DNA of 18,802 nt, taken from UBA8752 sp049610565. Lineage in GTDB: Bacteria; Bacteroidota; Bacteroidia; Flavobacteriales_D; Sanyastnellaceae. This document shows, one piece after another, positions 7,424-15,096 of this stretch. Position 1 is the stretch's first letter. Every line of letters begins with the position of its first letter. The DNA is taken from the NCBI GenBank assembly GCA_049610565.1, contig JBMYZR010000047.1, positions 1 to 18,802 on the forward strand, read 5' to 3'. Below the pieces are notes generated by a model. The model was given only the letters and a program-made list of their open reading frames with translations. It was not told the DNA's origin and searched no databases. The position numbers and the translations under genes are program-made.

Positions 7424-8506
7424 TCAGCCGAACCGGTTGGGGTCGAGTTCAGAGAACAACCGCTTGCCTCGAACGAAATAGTCCCAGACAATGCTGCCCC
7501 GGTATTGACCGCTGGTGCTCCGGTCTGCCACGGGCAAGCACGACGCCATTTCGCGGCCTCGCTTTGCCGCCATGATCCGTCGGCTTTTGCGGAAATCCCC
7601 ATGCGCCCGGATCACGGCCTTGAAAAAGTCCGGCTTGCCTTCCAACAGAAAGCGCAATCCGGCCACGCCGTCCAGACATTGACGGAAGAAGATCCGCCCC
7701 CGAATGCCGGGCCTGTGGTCGTTCTTCAGGAGCAGGAAGAGGTTGTTGCGGAAATTCAAGTGGGCCTTGCGCGGGCTTTCCTGCTGAAGCGTTCCGCCAC
7801 CGAGATGATAGACGTGGCCGGTCGACGTCATGCCGACGGTCAACCCGCGGTTCCTCAGCCTCCAACAGAGGTCGATCTCCTCCATGTGGGCAAAGAAGTC
7901 CTCATCGAGCCCGGCCACGGACTTCCACGCCTCGGTGCTCACCAGGAGGCAGGCCCCGGATGCCCAGAACACCTCGACATTCCCGTCGTATTGGCCGGTG
8001 TCCAATTCTCGGGTGTCAAACAACCGGCCGGCACAGAACATGAATCCATGGCGGTCCATGTATCCTCCTGCCGCGCCCGCGTACTCGAACTCTGCGCGCT
8101 TTTCCACGGCGCGGACCTTGGGCTGGGCAGCCGCCCATCCATTCTCGGTGGCGGCGTGCACCATCGCATCCAACCAGCCCTCCGTCACTTCAACATCGCT
8201 GTTGAGCAAGACCACCCAATCGGCTTCCCAGTCGGCCAGCAAGGCCTCGAGCCCCCGGTTGTATCCGCCGGCAAACCCGTGGTTCTCCTCCAGCTTCACA
8301 AGGTGGACCGAGGGGAACCGTTCTTCCAGCAGGGGCAGGCTGTGGTCGGTGGATCCGTTGTCGATGACCACCACGCAATCGTCGCCGCCAGTGTGCGCCA
8401 CAACCGAAGGGAGAAAGCGCTTCAGGTGCTCCTCTCCGTTCCAATTGAGGATCGCCACGGCGACCCGGCAACGGACGTTCGGTGATGAGTCAGGTGCCTC
8501 GGACAT
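7424..8506 (-). CDS. Glycosyltransferase family 2
   Basis: This 360-residue GT-A fold glycosyltransferase resembles the rhamnosyltransferase/WbbL-like group, which adds sugars to lipid-linked or surface glycans at the cytoplasmic face. The N-terminal strand VAVAILNWNGEEHL (15-28), the DNGS turn at 49-52 and the FAGGYNRGL segment at 78-86 form the nucleotide-sugar site. The metal-binding DxD equivalent is NSDVE at 102-106. The region ASGACLLVS...DEDFFAHMEEIDLCWRLR is the typical acceptor and catalytic segment with an ED-like acidic pair. The sugar is unknown. Translation starts at the ATG at 8506, overlapping the upstream stop by 1 nt (TGATG), so coupling to the GWxTD gene is likely; a TTG one codon further upstream is possible but unnecessary. 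Confidence 0.92.
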   Translation of the reverse strand: MSEAPDSSPNVRCRVAVAILNWNGEEHLKRFLPSVVAHTGGDDCVVVIDNGSTDHSLPLLEERFPSVHLVKLEENHGFAGGYNRGLEALLADWEADWVVLLNSDVEVTEGWLDAMVHAATENGWAAAQPKVRAVEKRAEFEYAGAAGGYMDRHGFMFCAGRLFDTRELDTGQYDGNVEVFWASGACLLVSTEAWKSVAGLDEDFFAHMEEIDLCWRLRNRGLTVGMTSTGHVYHLGGGTLQQESPRKAHLNFRNNLFLLLKNDHRPGIRGRIFFRQCLDGVAGLRFLLEGKPDFFKAVIRAHGDFRKSRRIMAAKRGREMASCLPVADRSTSGQYRGSIVWDYFVRGKRLFSELDPNRFG

Positions 8507-9996
8507 CAACGGGGGTTGAAGAACAGATCCTCGGGCTCCTCACGGCTGTAGGTGTCGCGGCGCCCGAGCTGGTTGACCGCGGTTTCCGAAACGGAATGCC
8601 CGAGTTCACGGGTCTTCAGGATGTCAAGCCAGTCGGCGTTGCGCAGTTCCTGAGGGTGGTCGCTGTGGAGGAGTTCGAAGCATTCGCCCACCACCTGGGG
8701 CGTGTAAAAGAGGAAGCGCCGGTTGTTGAACTGGCCCGCCTTGTGGTAGTGCCAGATTTCATAGGGGTAATACTGCGTCCCGTTGTGCCGCTGGACCACC
8801 GTGTTGGGCCGGCCGTAGCGAAGCAGGATCCAACCCATGTCGGTTTCGTGGCCTTCGCGGTTCGGACAACTCCCGTACTCGTAATCCGCGATGCCCACCT
8901 CCCGTCGGTAGGTCAACCACCCGCTCTCGGGGTCGTCCGGATGCCGGACCGTCCAGAACTGGTCGAGGAACGCCTGCATGGGCCGCAAATCGGCGCCGCG
9001 GAGGGTGTATTCAATCGTTCTGCGCTCGCCCGCATCGGCAATGGGCAACAGGGTTTCCAAGGCGGCATACAGCGTGTCGCGGTCGTTGAACGCCATGACG
9101 AACGGGGAGAGGGCACCGGCCGCTTCCGCCGCATCCTGTTCGGCCGAACCGACGACTTCCACGAACAGGCTGCGGGCCATCAGCAAGGACTGGTCCGGGG
9201 TCTGCACTTCCACCACCAATTCATAGAGTCCGGGATCCGGAACGGGCACGGACTCCAGCAGGGGAAGGACGGGAGCGCCCTTTTTGCGAATGAACCGCCG
9301 GGTGCTTTCCACCCACGCTCCGCCGGGCTCCCGGAATCCTGCGACCACGAGAAAGGCGCCTCCTTCCCCAAACTCGAGGTGGGTGCCGTACAGTTCGCCG
9401 TAGAAGGGGATGTACTCCGCGTCCCCAGAGATTCTCTGGTCCACCAGCGGCAACACTTCCTTGCCTGACCGCGTCAAGCTGGTGGGCGGGTCCTGTGCCG
9501 GGGCCACGCCCTGAACGAGGAAGAGGTCGCTGACATCCAGGGCGTTGGGGACGTCAATGTTGACGACCGCTTCATGCTCGAGGGCAGGAGCGCCAGGCAG
9601 CGCCACATCGCTCACCTCCAACTCGAGGACGTGGGGGCCGGGCTTCAGCGGAATCCGGGCGATGTCCACGAAGTCACCCGGGCCAGGCAGGGCGCCCGTC
9701 CTCGCCGTGGCCTTGGAAAACCCGGCCACTGCTCCCGTGCTGTCGTAGGCGACCACCGTCCACTGCGCCGCTGCGCGAACCAGGCTGTCCCGCGATATGA
9801 GCCACTGCAGCCCTTCCGCCATGAATTCCACTTGCACTTCGAGGTAGGGCTCCCCCTCGTTCAGGAACTGCCGCGTGGACAGGCGCACGCCTGGTGCGGT
9901 TCCCTGCCCCAAGGCGTCCTGCCATCCGCCTGTCAGAAGAATCCCCACAAGCAACAAAACCCGGGCGCATTTCGTCCGTAGACGTAGAGGGGCCAT
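8506..9996 (-). CDS. Secreted GWxTD-domain protein
   Basis: This 496-residue protein has a signal peptide: basic MAPLRLRTKCAR, hydrophobic VLLLVGILLTGG, then an Ala-Leu-Gly-Gln cleavage region near residues 28-30. The N-terminal half is beta-rich with immunoglobulin-like strands. The C-terminal part matches the GWxTD domain found in Bacteroidota and related phyla. At residues 382-397 it reads GHETDMGWILLRYGRP, followed by YYPYEIWHY. The eponymous Trp is replaced by His (GHETD). The family's biochemical role is unknown; its members are periplasmic or exported. Other in-frame starts are ATGs at 10008 and 10017; 9996 gives the most compact signal peptide. It is the first gene of a minus-strand block with the glycosyltransferase, and it diverges from the PKD-protein gene with virtually no intergenic space. 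Confidence 0.8.
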   Translation of the reverse strand: MAPLRLRTKCARVLLLVGILLTGGWQDALGQGTAPGVRLSTRQFLNEGEPYLEVQVEFMAEGLQWLISRDSLVRAAAQWTVVAYDSTGAVAGFSKATARTGALPGPGDFVDIARIPLKPGPHVLELEVSDVALPGAPALEHEAVVNIDVPNALDVSDLFLVQGVAPAQDPPTSLTRSGKEVLPLVDQRISGDAEYIPFYGELYGTHLEFGEGGAFLVVAGFREPGGAWVESTRRFIRKKGAPVLPLLESVPVPDPGLYELVVEVQTPDQSLLMARSLFVEVVGSAEQDAAEAAGALSPFVMAFNDRDTLYAALETLLPIADAGERRTIEYTLRGADLRPMQAFLDQFWTVRHPDDPESGWLTYRREVGIADYEYGSCPNREGHETDMGWILLRYGRPNTVVQRHNGTQYYPYEIWHYHKAGQFNNRRFLFYTPQVVGECFELLHSDHPQELRNADWLDILKTRELGHSVSETAVNQLGRRDTYSREEPEDLFFNPR

Positions 9997-10003
9997 TACA
10001 TTG
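9970..10003 (+). promoter_or_regulatory. Candidate promoter TTTCG-N22-TACATTG for the PKD/CHU_C gene
   Basis: TTTCG at 9970-9974 and TACATTG at 9997-10003 are 22 nt apart, resembling a -33/-7 pair (TTTG and TAnnTTTG variants), with 12 nt to the ATG at 10016. The same two boxes with exactly 22 nt between them precede the other CHU_C gene (minus strand, 18146-18179). The element lies inside the 5' end of the divergent GWxTD gene. Confidence 0.4.
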
Positions 10004-10015
10004 TCCATCGTCAAC

Positions 10016-12277
10016 ATGAAGTACACGCAAGATACATGGTCGTCCAAGGGCTGGAGTGGACTGTGCATCGGCCTTCTCCTTCTTTCACACCTGACGGCAT
10101 CCGCCACGCACCTGGTCGGGGGGGAGATGTACTACGACCATCTGGGCGGCGACCAGTACGAGGTCCACCTGATCATCTACCGCGATTGCGGCCCCACCAA
10201 CACCAACGGCACGGGGTTCGACATCTCCGCGGCCATCGGCGTGTATGAGGGCCAGGACCTCTATGCGACCGGCACGATGGACCTCAACTTCAATGCGGTC
10301 ACCAACATCGATTTACAGAGCGGTAACCCCTGTGCCGTATTGCCTCCGGGGGTGTGCATCGAACGCGCCGAATACACCTCCACGCTGACGCTGCCCCCGA
10401 GCGACCAGACGTATACCCTCGTCTACCAACGCTGTTGCCGCAACCCGCAGGTCATCAACCTGCTGGACCCGACCAACGCCGGGTTCACGATGTTCGCCGA
10501 GGTACCACCGGTGCTCTCGGACGCTTCGTTGGACACGGAATCCAACGGGTCGCCTCGGTTTGTGGAATTGCCGCAGGCTTATGTCTGCCAGGCCCAGCCC
10601 TTCGCCTTGGACCACCTGGCCACCGACCCCGATGGGGACAGCCTGCACTTCGCCATCGGGGACGTCTTCCTCGGCGGCAGCTTTTTTGCGCCCACGCCCA
10701 ATCCGCCGACCCCGCCACCGTTCGAAAACGTGGTCTGGCAAACCGGCTATGGTCCATTTGCCCCCCTCGGTCTGGGCGACCAGGATGTGCTGGACATTGA
10801 CCCGGCCACGGGCACGTTGACGGCCAACCCCACCACAGTGGGCAAATACGTGGTGGGCATCGTGGTGACGGAATTCCGACAGGATGATGGGGGGAACTGG
10901 GTTCCGCTGGGCAAAATCCTCCGCGACTTCACCATTGACGTCGTTCCATGCGAGGTGCTCCTGCCCGATGTGATGTGGCCTGAGCCCTGTTCCGGTCTCG
11001 AACTGGAATTCGGTGTGGATGCCAATGAAGGAGAGTTCGCGTGGGACTTCGGCACGGACGCCCCCGGGGACACGAGCTCCGTTCAGGCGCCGTCGCATGC
11101 CTACACGGAGCCGGGGATCTACTCGGTATCCCTGGTCTATGACCTGGGCGGTTGCGCGGACAGCCTCAGCCAGGACATCGCCGTCTCCCCCCCGTATTCC
11201 CCCGACTTCGCGCTGGGCGACATCACCTGCACGGCCGACGCGTGGAGCCAACCGCTCGCCTTCACCGGTGACGATCCTGAATCCGGCAGCTTGACCTGGT
11301 TGGTGGATGGGGAAGCCGTGGCCACGGGCACCACTCCCGGCGAAGTGGAGATCCCGCCGGGCAACCATGTGGTGTCCACGGTGCTCATCAATCCTTACGG
11401 ATGCACATCCGAGGCCGAGCAGGAAACGCCCTATCCGGCGTTGCCGAGCGCCGCGTTCGAGATGTCCGAGCCACCGTGCAACGGGCTGGAGATCGCGTTC
11501 TCCAACCTGAGCACCGGAGCAGACGGGTTCGCTTGGACCTTCGATGTCAATGCACCCTGGACGGGGAATGTCGCGGAGAGCACCCAGCAGAACCCCAGCT
11601 GGACCTATGACGGATTCGCCACGTACACCGCGCAGTTGATTGCCCAGCCAGGCGAAGCCTGTGCAGACACGATAGTCGAGATGGTCGAAGTTCTGCCACA
11701 GGACCCGCTGGTGATGGCCTTTGGCGCCATCGAACCGTTGGCCTGCTCGCTGGAAACCGACGTCGACTTCTTCTTCTACGGCGAATACGCCGACGCCGTG
11801 ACGTGGGACTTCGGCAGCGCCGGGTCAGCAGAGGGGGACACGGTTCAATTCGACTTTGGCGAGTCTGGATTGTACCCTGTGACGCTCACCATCGAGAACG
11901 ACACCTGCGGCACCGAACAGACTGCAGAATTCGAGGTCTACGTGCCTGAGCTCGTCGCGGAGATCGAGCTGGTCATTCCCAATGTCTTCACGCCCAACGC
12001 CGACGGCCGAAACGATCGGTTCCGCGTAGGTGCCCGCCGTGCCGATGGGGGCGTGGACCTGGCCAATGCATCCTCGTTTGCGCGCTTCCAGTTCAAGGTG
12101 TTTGACCGCTGGGGTGTGCTGGTGCACGAGTCAGAGGGCGTCGGCGCCGGATGGGACGGTCGCATTGGCGGCGACCTCGCCGCACCGGGAACGTATTACT
12201 ATATCCTCGAAGCAGACCACAGCTGCCTCGATGAGGACCTGCTCGAGGTGGGGGAGGTGACCCTCATTGTGGACTGA
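10016..12277 (+). CDS. Secreted PKD-repeat protein with gliding-motility (T9SS) C-terminal domain
   Basis: This 753-residue exported protein has a signal peptide (residues 1-30: a polar start, then GLCIGLLLLSHLTASA ending in ASA-T). The mature N-terminus THLVGGEMYY followed by VHLIIYRDCGPTNTNGTGFD and YQRCCRNP is a hallmark of a large family of Flavobacteriales surface proteins. A cadherin-like segment (TDPDGDSLHF, about residue 203) follows. PKD-like domains lie near 326-388, 490-547 and 575-633, each with a (W)xF or WDFG strand and a YxxxL strand. Residues about 650-753 are the CHU_C domain (VIPNVFTPNADGRNDRF, then FDRWGVLV), the signal carrying such proteins through type IX secretion to the cell surface. 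A role in adhesion or matrix binding is inferred. Its 3' end overlaps the convergent monooxygenase-like gene by 14 nt. Confidence 0.88.
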   Translation: MKYTQDTWSSKGWSGLCIGLLLLSHLTASATHLVGGEMYYDHLGGDQYEVHLIIYRDCGPTNTNGTGFDISAAIGVYEGQDLYATGTMDLNFNAVTNIDLQSGNPCAVLPPGVCIERAEYTSTLTLPPSDQTYTLVYQRCCRNPQVINLLDPTNAGFTMFAEVPPVLSDASLDTESNGSPRFVELPQAYVCQAQPFALDHLATDPDGDSLHFAIGDVFLGGSFFAPTPNPPTPPPFENVVWQTGYGPFAPLGLGDQDVLDIDPATGTLTANPTTVGKYVVGIVVTEFRQDDGGNWVPLGKILRDFTIDVVPCEVLLPDVMWPEPCSGLELEFGVDANEGEFAWDFGTDAPGDTSSVQAPSHAYTEPGIYSVSLVYDLGGCADSLSQDIAVSPPYSPDFALGDITCTADAWSQPLAFTGDDPESGSLTWLVDGEAVATGTTPGEVEIPPGNHVVSTVLINPYGCTSEAEQETPYPALPSAAFEMSEPPCNGLEIAFSNLSTGADGFAWTFDVNAPWTGNVAESTQQNPSWTYDGFATYTAQLIAQPGEACADTIVEMVEVLPQDPLVMAFGAIEPLACSLETDVDFFFYGEYADAVTWDFGSAGSAEGDTVQFDFGESGLYPVTLTIENDTCGTEQTAEFEVYVPELVAEIELVIPNVFTPNADGRNDRFRVGARRADGGVDLANASSFARFQFKVFDRWGVLVHESEGVGAGWDGRIGGDLAAPGTYYYILEADHSCLDEDLLEVGEVTLIVD
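10028..10034 (-). promoter_or_regulatory. Candidate -7 box (TATCTTG) for the GWxTD gene
   Basis: Minus-strand TATCTTG ends 10 nt before the ATG at 10017 and 31 nt before the preferred start at 9996. It resembles the TAnnTTTG element and lies inside the first codons of the divergent gene. I see no -33 element at normal spacing. Confidence 0.3.
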
Positions 12278-12617
12278 CCGCAGGCGCCCTGCGAAAGGCC
12301 CGCGTGTCCTCGATCCTGCAGGTCACCGACCGAAAGGCATCGTACCACGTCGCCACACCCTCGGCCTTGGCGTCCCGGTGTCGGGCATGGCGCGCCCAGG
12401 CATCCACGGCCTCGCGGTCGCGCCAATAGCTGATGAAGATGCCGTCCATCCCGTGGCGGAGGCTTTCGAACCCGAGATACCCTTCCATCTGTTCCGCCAG
12501 ACCCATGACGTCCTCCATCATGGCGGCATACCCCGGCGGGTCCAACGGCCGCTCGGAAATGAACACGCTGGCATAGTGTCCCGGCTCGAGGGACAGGGCA
12601 TCGTTGATGACGGACAT
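12264..12617 (-). CDS. Antibiotic-biosynthesis-monooxygenase (ABM) fold protein
   Basis: This 117-residue cytoplasmic protein has the dimeric ferredoxin-like ABM fold. The order is strand YASVFISER, helix YAAMMEDVMGLAEQM, strand GYLGFESLRHGMDGIFISYW, helix REAVDAWARHARHRDAKAEG with a conserved His-Ala-His-like stretch, then the helix-strand WYDAFRSVTCRIEDTRAF. Members include heme-degrading and quinone-forming monooxygenases and many uncharacterised enzymes, so no substrate is assigned. The ATG at 12617 is favoured over a GTG six codons upstream because the fold begins right after it and a -7-like box lies 4 nt before it. It diverges from the FemAB-like gene across 32 nt and overlaps the PKD-protein gene at its 3' end. 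Confidence 0.85.
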   Translation of the reverse strand: MSVINDALSLEPGHYASVFISERPLDPPGYAAMMEDVMGLAEQMEGYLGFESLRHGMDGIFISYWRDREAVDAWARHARHRDAKAEGVATWYDAFRSVTCRIEDTRAFRRAPAVSPQ

Positions 12618-12621
12618 GCCA

Positions 12622-12629
12622 CGAAGGTC
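12622..12629 (-). promoter_or_regulatory. Weak -7-like box (GACCTTCG) before the ABM gene
   Basis: Minus-strand GACCTTCG, then TGGC, then ATG. It is a poor match to TAnnTTTG, but CTTCG-TGGC-ATG closely mirrors CTTTG-TGGC-ATG at the HMG-CoA lyase start, which is why it is listed. Confidence 0.25.
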
Positions 12630-12637
12630 GCACACCC

Positions 12638-12645
12638 CATCTTTG
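12638..12645 (+). promoter_or_regulatory. Candidate -7 box (CATCTTTG) 4 nt before the FemAB-like gene
   Basis: CATCTTTG matches TAnnTTTG except at the first base and ends 4 nt before the ATG at 12650. A transcript from it would start at or next to the start codon. The corresponding -33 position falls inside the divergent ABM gene and shows no clear TTG. Confidence 0.4.
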
Positions 12646-12649
12646 CGTC

Positions 12650-13477
12650 ATGAACGCCGCATGGGATCGCGCCTTTCCGGATGGCCTCCACGACGGGGCC
12701 GGAAGAAGGACCGTTCAGCGCATGCGGCTCGGGCTGACCGCGCTGACAACGCCGCCTTGGGCGCAGGACATTGGCACTCACCCGAATCCCAAAGACGTGC
12801 TCGGTCTTCTTGAGGCAGCGGACTGCCCATTGACCGTGTTGGACCTGCCGCCCGGCATGGCCTCTCCGTTGCCCCTCGACCATCCGGCCTGGGCCATCGA
12901 GCGACACACCCGGCAATTGCCCCTCGACATCGACCGGGACCCCGTGGACGATTGGCCGTCCACCCGTCGGAAGCAGCTGCGCCGCGCCGAAAGGGAGGGC
13001 ATGACCGCCTCGGCGACGGACGACCTCGACCTCATGGTGGCGCTGCACCAGGCGTCCCGGGACCGCAAAGGGCTGAGCAGCGATGGGGGCGCCCTCAAAC
13101 GGCTCCTCGGTGAGCTGCTGATGGAACCCGACACCCATGCATGGGTCGTACGCGATGAAGCCGAAGCGCCCATTGCCGGTGGCGTATTCCACGGCGCAGA
13201 AGATGCGCGGTGCATCTACGGATTCGGCGGGCAATTCCGCAAGGGAAAGCGGGGCCGAAGCAGCCGGGCGACGGTTCTGCTCATCGGCACGGCCATGCGA
13301 CACGCAGCCTCCCGGGGCGCCAAAGCCTTCGACTTCGGCGGAAGCCAAGACCAGGGCGTGGACCGGTTCTATGCAGAATTCGGGGCGGAACGCATTCCCA
13401 AGGTCCGCCTGGTCCGCATCCGCGGTTGGTGGACACCCATCCTGCGCTGGAGGAGGCCGGACCTCTTTCCCCGCTGA
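12650..13477 (+). CDS. FemAB-like GNAT-fold acyltransferase
   Basis: This 275-residue protein has GNAT/FemAB-type fold features. The central segment WPSTRRKQLRRAEREG is the basic helix common to the FemAB/BioF2-like acetyltransferases. It is followed by VALHQASRDRKG, an IAGGVFHG strand (the AGxLF-type motif of FemX-like proteins) and the C-terminal signature FDFGGSQDQGVDRFYAEFGA (about 226-245), also typical of that group. FemAB-like enzymes transfer aminoacyl or acyl groups, for instance to peptidoglycan precursors or sugars; the substrate here is unknown. There is neither a signal peptide nor a membrane span. The ATG at 12650 is preceded by a -7-like box. Its stop codon is immediately followed by the adenosine deaminase stop on the other strand, the two forming TGATCA. 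Confidence 0.8.
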   Translation: MNAAWDRAFPDGLHDGAGRRTVQRMRLGLTALTTPPWAQDIGTHPNPKDVLGLLEAADCPLTVLDLPPGMASPLPLDHPAWAIERHTRQLPLDIDRDPVDDWPSTRRKQLRRAEREGMTASATDDLDLMVALHQASRDRKGLSSDGGALKRLLGELLMEPDTHAWVVRDEAEAPIAGGVFHGAEDARCIYGFGGQFRKGKRGRSSRATVLLIGTAMRHAASRGAKAFDFGGSQDQGVDRFYAEFGAERIPKVRLVRIRGWWTPILRWRRPDLFPR

Positions 13478-14476
13478 TCAGGGCCAGACGGCAGCCTTCT
13501 TCGATTCGGGCAGGAAGGAGGCGTCACGCGCCCATTGGTTGATCTGGACGAACTCGGACTCGGAGAAGCCCATGCCATCGCGCAGCAACCGGTATTCATC
13601 GAGGATGTCGATGTTCATGATGCCCGGGTCGTCGGTGTTGACGGTGGTCCGGATGCCCGCCTCCATGATGGCGCGGAACGGGTGGGACTCGCGCGTTGGG
13701 CACACCCCGCTGAGCCAGTTGGACGTCGGGCACAGTTCGAGCACCGTGCCCCGCTCCCGAACGAAATCCAATACATCCCGGTCTTCGAGAATGCGCACGC
13801 CATGGCCGATGCGGTCCGCGTGGAGCAATTCGATGGAGTCCCGGATGTTGCGCGCCGCCTGCGGCCCCTCGGCCTCGCCGGCGTGGATGGTCACGGCAAA
13901 GCCCTCGGACTTGGCCTTCTCGAACAACGGAACGAAGGGCGCAGGCCCCACCGCCAGCTCATTGTCCGCCAGGTCCATCGCGAGGAAGTCCGCCTTCTTT
14001 TCGATGGCAAAGTCCAGCCAGTAGCGGTTCTCCTCCACGGTCTTGATGCGCTGCAGCAGGCAAATCAGGCCCACGGCGATGGGAAAATCCCGCTCGGCGC
14101 GCTCGATGCCCCTCAGGATGGCGGCGTGCATGGCGTCGGGCTTCAGGCCATCATGCGCATCACACAGGAAACTCGGCGCATACCGCAACTCGAGGATGCG
14201 CACGCCATTGGCCGCCATGTCCTCACAGCACTCGTAGGTCATGCGCTCGACCACCTCGGCCGAATCGAGCAGGTCCCGGTGGCCGAGGAAAATGCTAAGC
14301 AGCGTCGGCAGGTCGCCCACGGGTTCCGTGATGAGGAAATCGCGGCGGAATTCCGCGTCGTCAACGCGACGGCCCTTGGCCTGCAGCAACTCCTTGAGCA
14401 GCGCGTGGCGTGCGGTCAGCTCGAGGTGGCAATGCAGTTCCACCTTGGGAAGGGCTCGAAGGGCGTCGTCGATCAT
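13478..14476 (-). CDS. add: Adenosine deaminase
   Basis: This 332-residue zinc-dependent amidohydrolase converts adenosine or deoxyadenosine to inosine in purine salvage. All family landmarks are present: zinc ligands in KVELHCHLE (H15 and H17), HAGE at 198-201 (zinc His198 and catalytic Glu201), RIGHG at 222-226 (catalytic His225), CPTSN at 249-253, and the zinc/substrate pair TDDP at 281-284. Length is normal for bacterial enzymes. The frame extends upstream, but the conserved region begins right after the ATG at 14476. A perfect -7 box TACCTTTG, 8 nt upstream, would place the transcription start just ahead of that ATG and excludes longer starts. Adenine or aminodeoxyfutalosine deaminase activity is a less likely alternative within the same family. 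Confidence 0.92.
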   Translation of the reverse strand: MIDDALRALPKVELHCHLELTARHALLKELLQAKGRRVDDAEFRRDFLITEPVGDLPTLLSIFLGHRDLLDSAEVVERMTYECCEDMAANGVRILELRYAPSFLCDAHDGLKPDAMHAAILRGIERAERDFPIAVGLICLLQRIKTVEENRYWLDFAIEKKADFLAMDLADNELAVGPAPFVPLFEKAKSEGFAVTIHAGEAEGPQAARNIRDSIELLHADRIGHGVRILEDRDVLDFVRERGTVLELCPTSNWLSGVCPTRESHPFRAIMEAGIRTTVNTDDPGIMNIDILDEYRLLRDGMGFSESEFVQINQWARDASFLPESKKAAVWP

Positions 14477-14484
14477 GGGCAACA

Positions 14485-14492
14485 CAAAGGTA
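14485..14492 (-). promoter_or_regulatory. Perfect -7 box (TACCTTTG) before adenosine deaminase
   Basis: Minus-strand TACCTTTG matches TAnnTTTG at all six specified positions and ends 8 nt before the ATG. An ATG trinucleotide about 20 nt upstream is the nearest thing to a -33 TTG. It argues against starting translation further upstream. Confidence 0.5.
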
Positions 14493-14555
14493 GCCTTCGA
14501 CGGGCCCGTGTTCATTTCCAATCCAAGTCCCACGCGAAGGAGCAAGGGCGATTTC

Positions 14556-14562
14556 CATCTTG
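14556..14562 (+). promoter_or_regulatory. Weak -7-like box (CATCTTG) before the Tudor-like gene
   Basis: CATCTTG ends 6 nt before the ATG at 14569. It is similar to the TATCTTG and CATCTTTG boxes elsewhere in the window but matches the consensus poorly on its own. Confidence 0.25.
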
Positions 14563-14568
14563 CCGGAC

Positions 14569-15096
14569 ATGATTGGAATCGGAGCACGCATCGCCCACCC
14601 CAAGTACGGAGAGGGCGCGATTTTCGGAGAATCCGGCGCCGCCTGGCGCATCTTCTTCCAGGAACACGGCGAGAAGGAATTGGCCAAGACCTACGAATCC
14701 TATGAGGTCGTGGAACCCGCCCCCGAAGGCGCCGGCAACGGCATCGAATTGGAGGACGTGATCACCGCCGTCGAAAACGTTTTCGACCAATACCTCGAAT
14801 CGCCCGACCCCGTCGACCTCGGCGACAAGTGGGAGGGGGGCACGATGGAATTGCGCCCCGGGGACGACGATTTGAAGTCCAAGGAGATCCCCATCGAGAC
14901 CTTCTTCCACAAGATTGTCATGCTCCGTGACCGTCTCCGCGTGCTCGAGCAGAACATCAACAGCCACAAGGTCCTGACCGACGAAGACAAGGTCAACCTC
15001 CAGCAGTACATCACGCGCTGCTACGGATCGCTGACCACGTTCAATGTCCTCTTTGACCGCAAGGAGGACTGGTTCGTCGGCGAGAAGAAGGGCTGA
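14569..15096 (+). CDS. Hypothetical protein with UvrD/Tudor-like N-terminus
   Basis: This 175-residue cytoplasmic protein is mostly acidic. Residues 1-45 read like the small beta-barrel at the C-terminus of UvrD/PcrA helicases: GARIAHPKYGEGAIFGE, then a WRIFFQEHGEKEL strand pair, corresponding to the GxxVxHxxFGxGxV pattern that binds RNA polymerase or nucleic-acid partners. The middle (about 50-120) is an acidic, probably helical linker. The C-terminal 55 residues (FFHKIVMLRDRLRVLEQNI, then LQQYITRCYGSLTTFNVLF) look like a two-helix unit. No known family is recognised for the whole. The ATG at 14569 is preferred to a TTG three codons earlier. The gene diverges from adenosine deaminase and ends with its stop directly against the CotH-protein stop (TGATCA). 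Confidence 0.75.
   Translation: MIGIGARIAHPKYGEGAIFGESGAAWRIFFQEHGEKELAKTYESYEVVEPAPEGAGNGIELEDVITAVENVFDQYLESPDPVDLGDKWEGGTMELRPGDDDLKSKEIPIETFFHKIVMLRDRLRVLEQNINSHKVLTDEDKVNLQQYITRCYGSLTTFNVLFDRKEDWFVGEKKG

Noticed and set aside
6641..8485. 614-codon open frame on the plus strand opposite comEC and the glycosyltransferase
   Set aside because: It spans two well-identified minus-strand genes and shows no domain. It is open only because of GC-rich codon bias.
10313..11368. 351-codon minus-strand frame within the PKD-protein gene
   Set aside because: Antisense of a recognisable secreted protein; no motif of its own.
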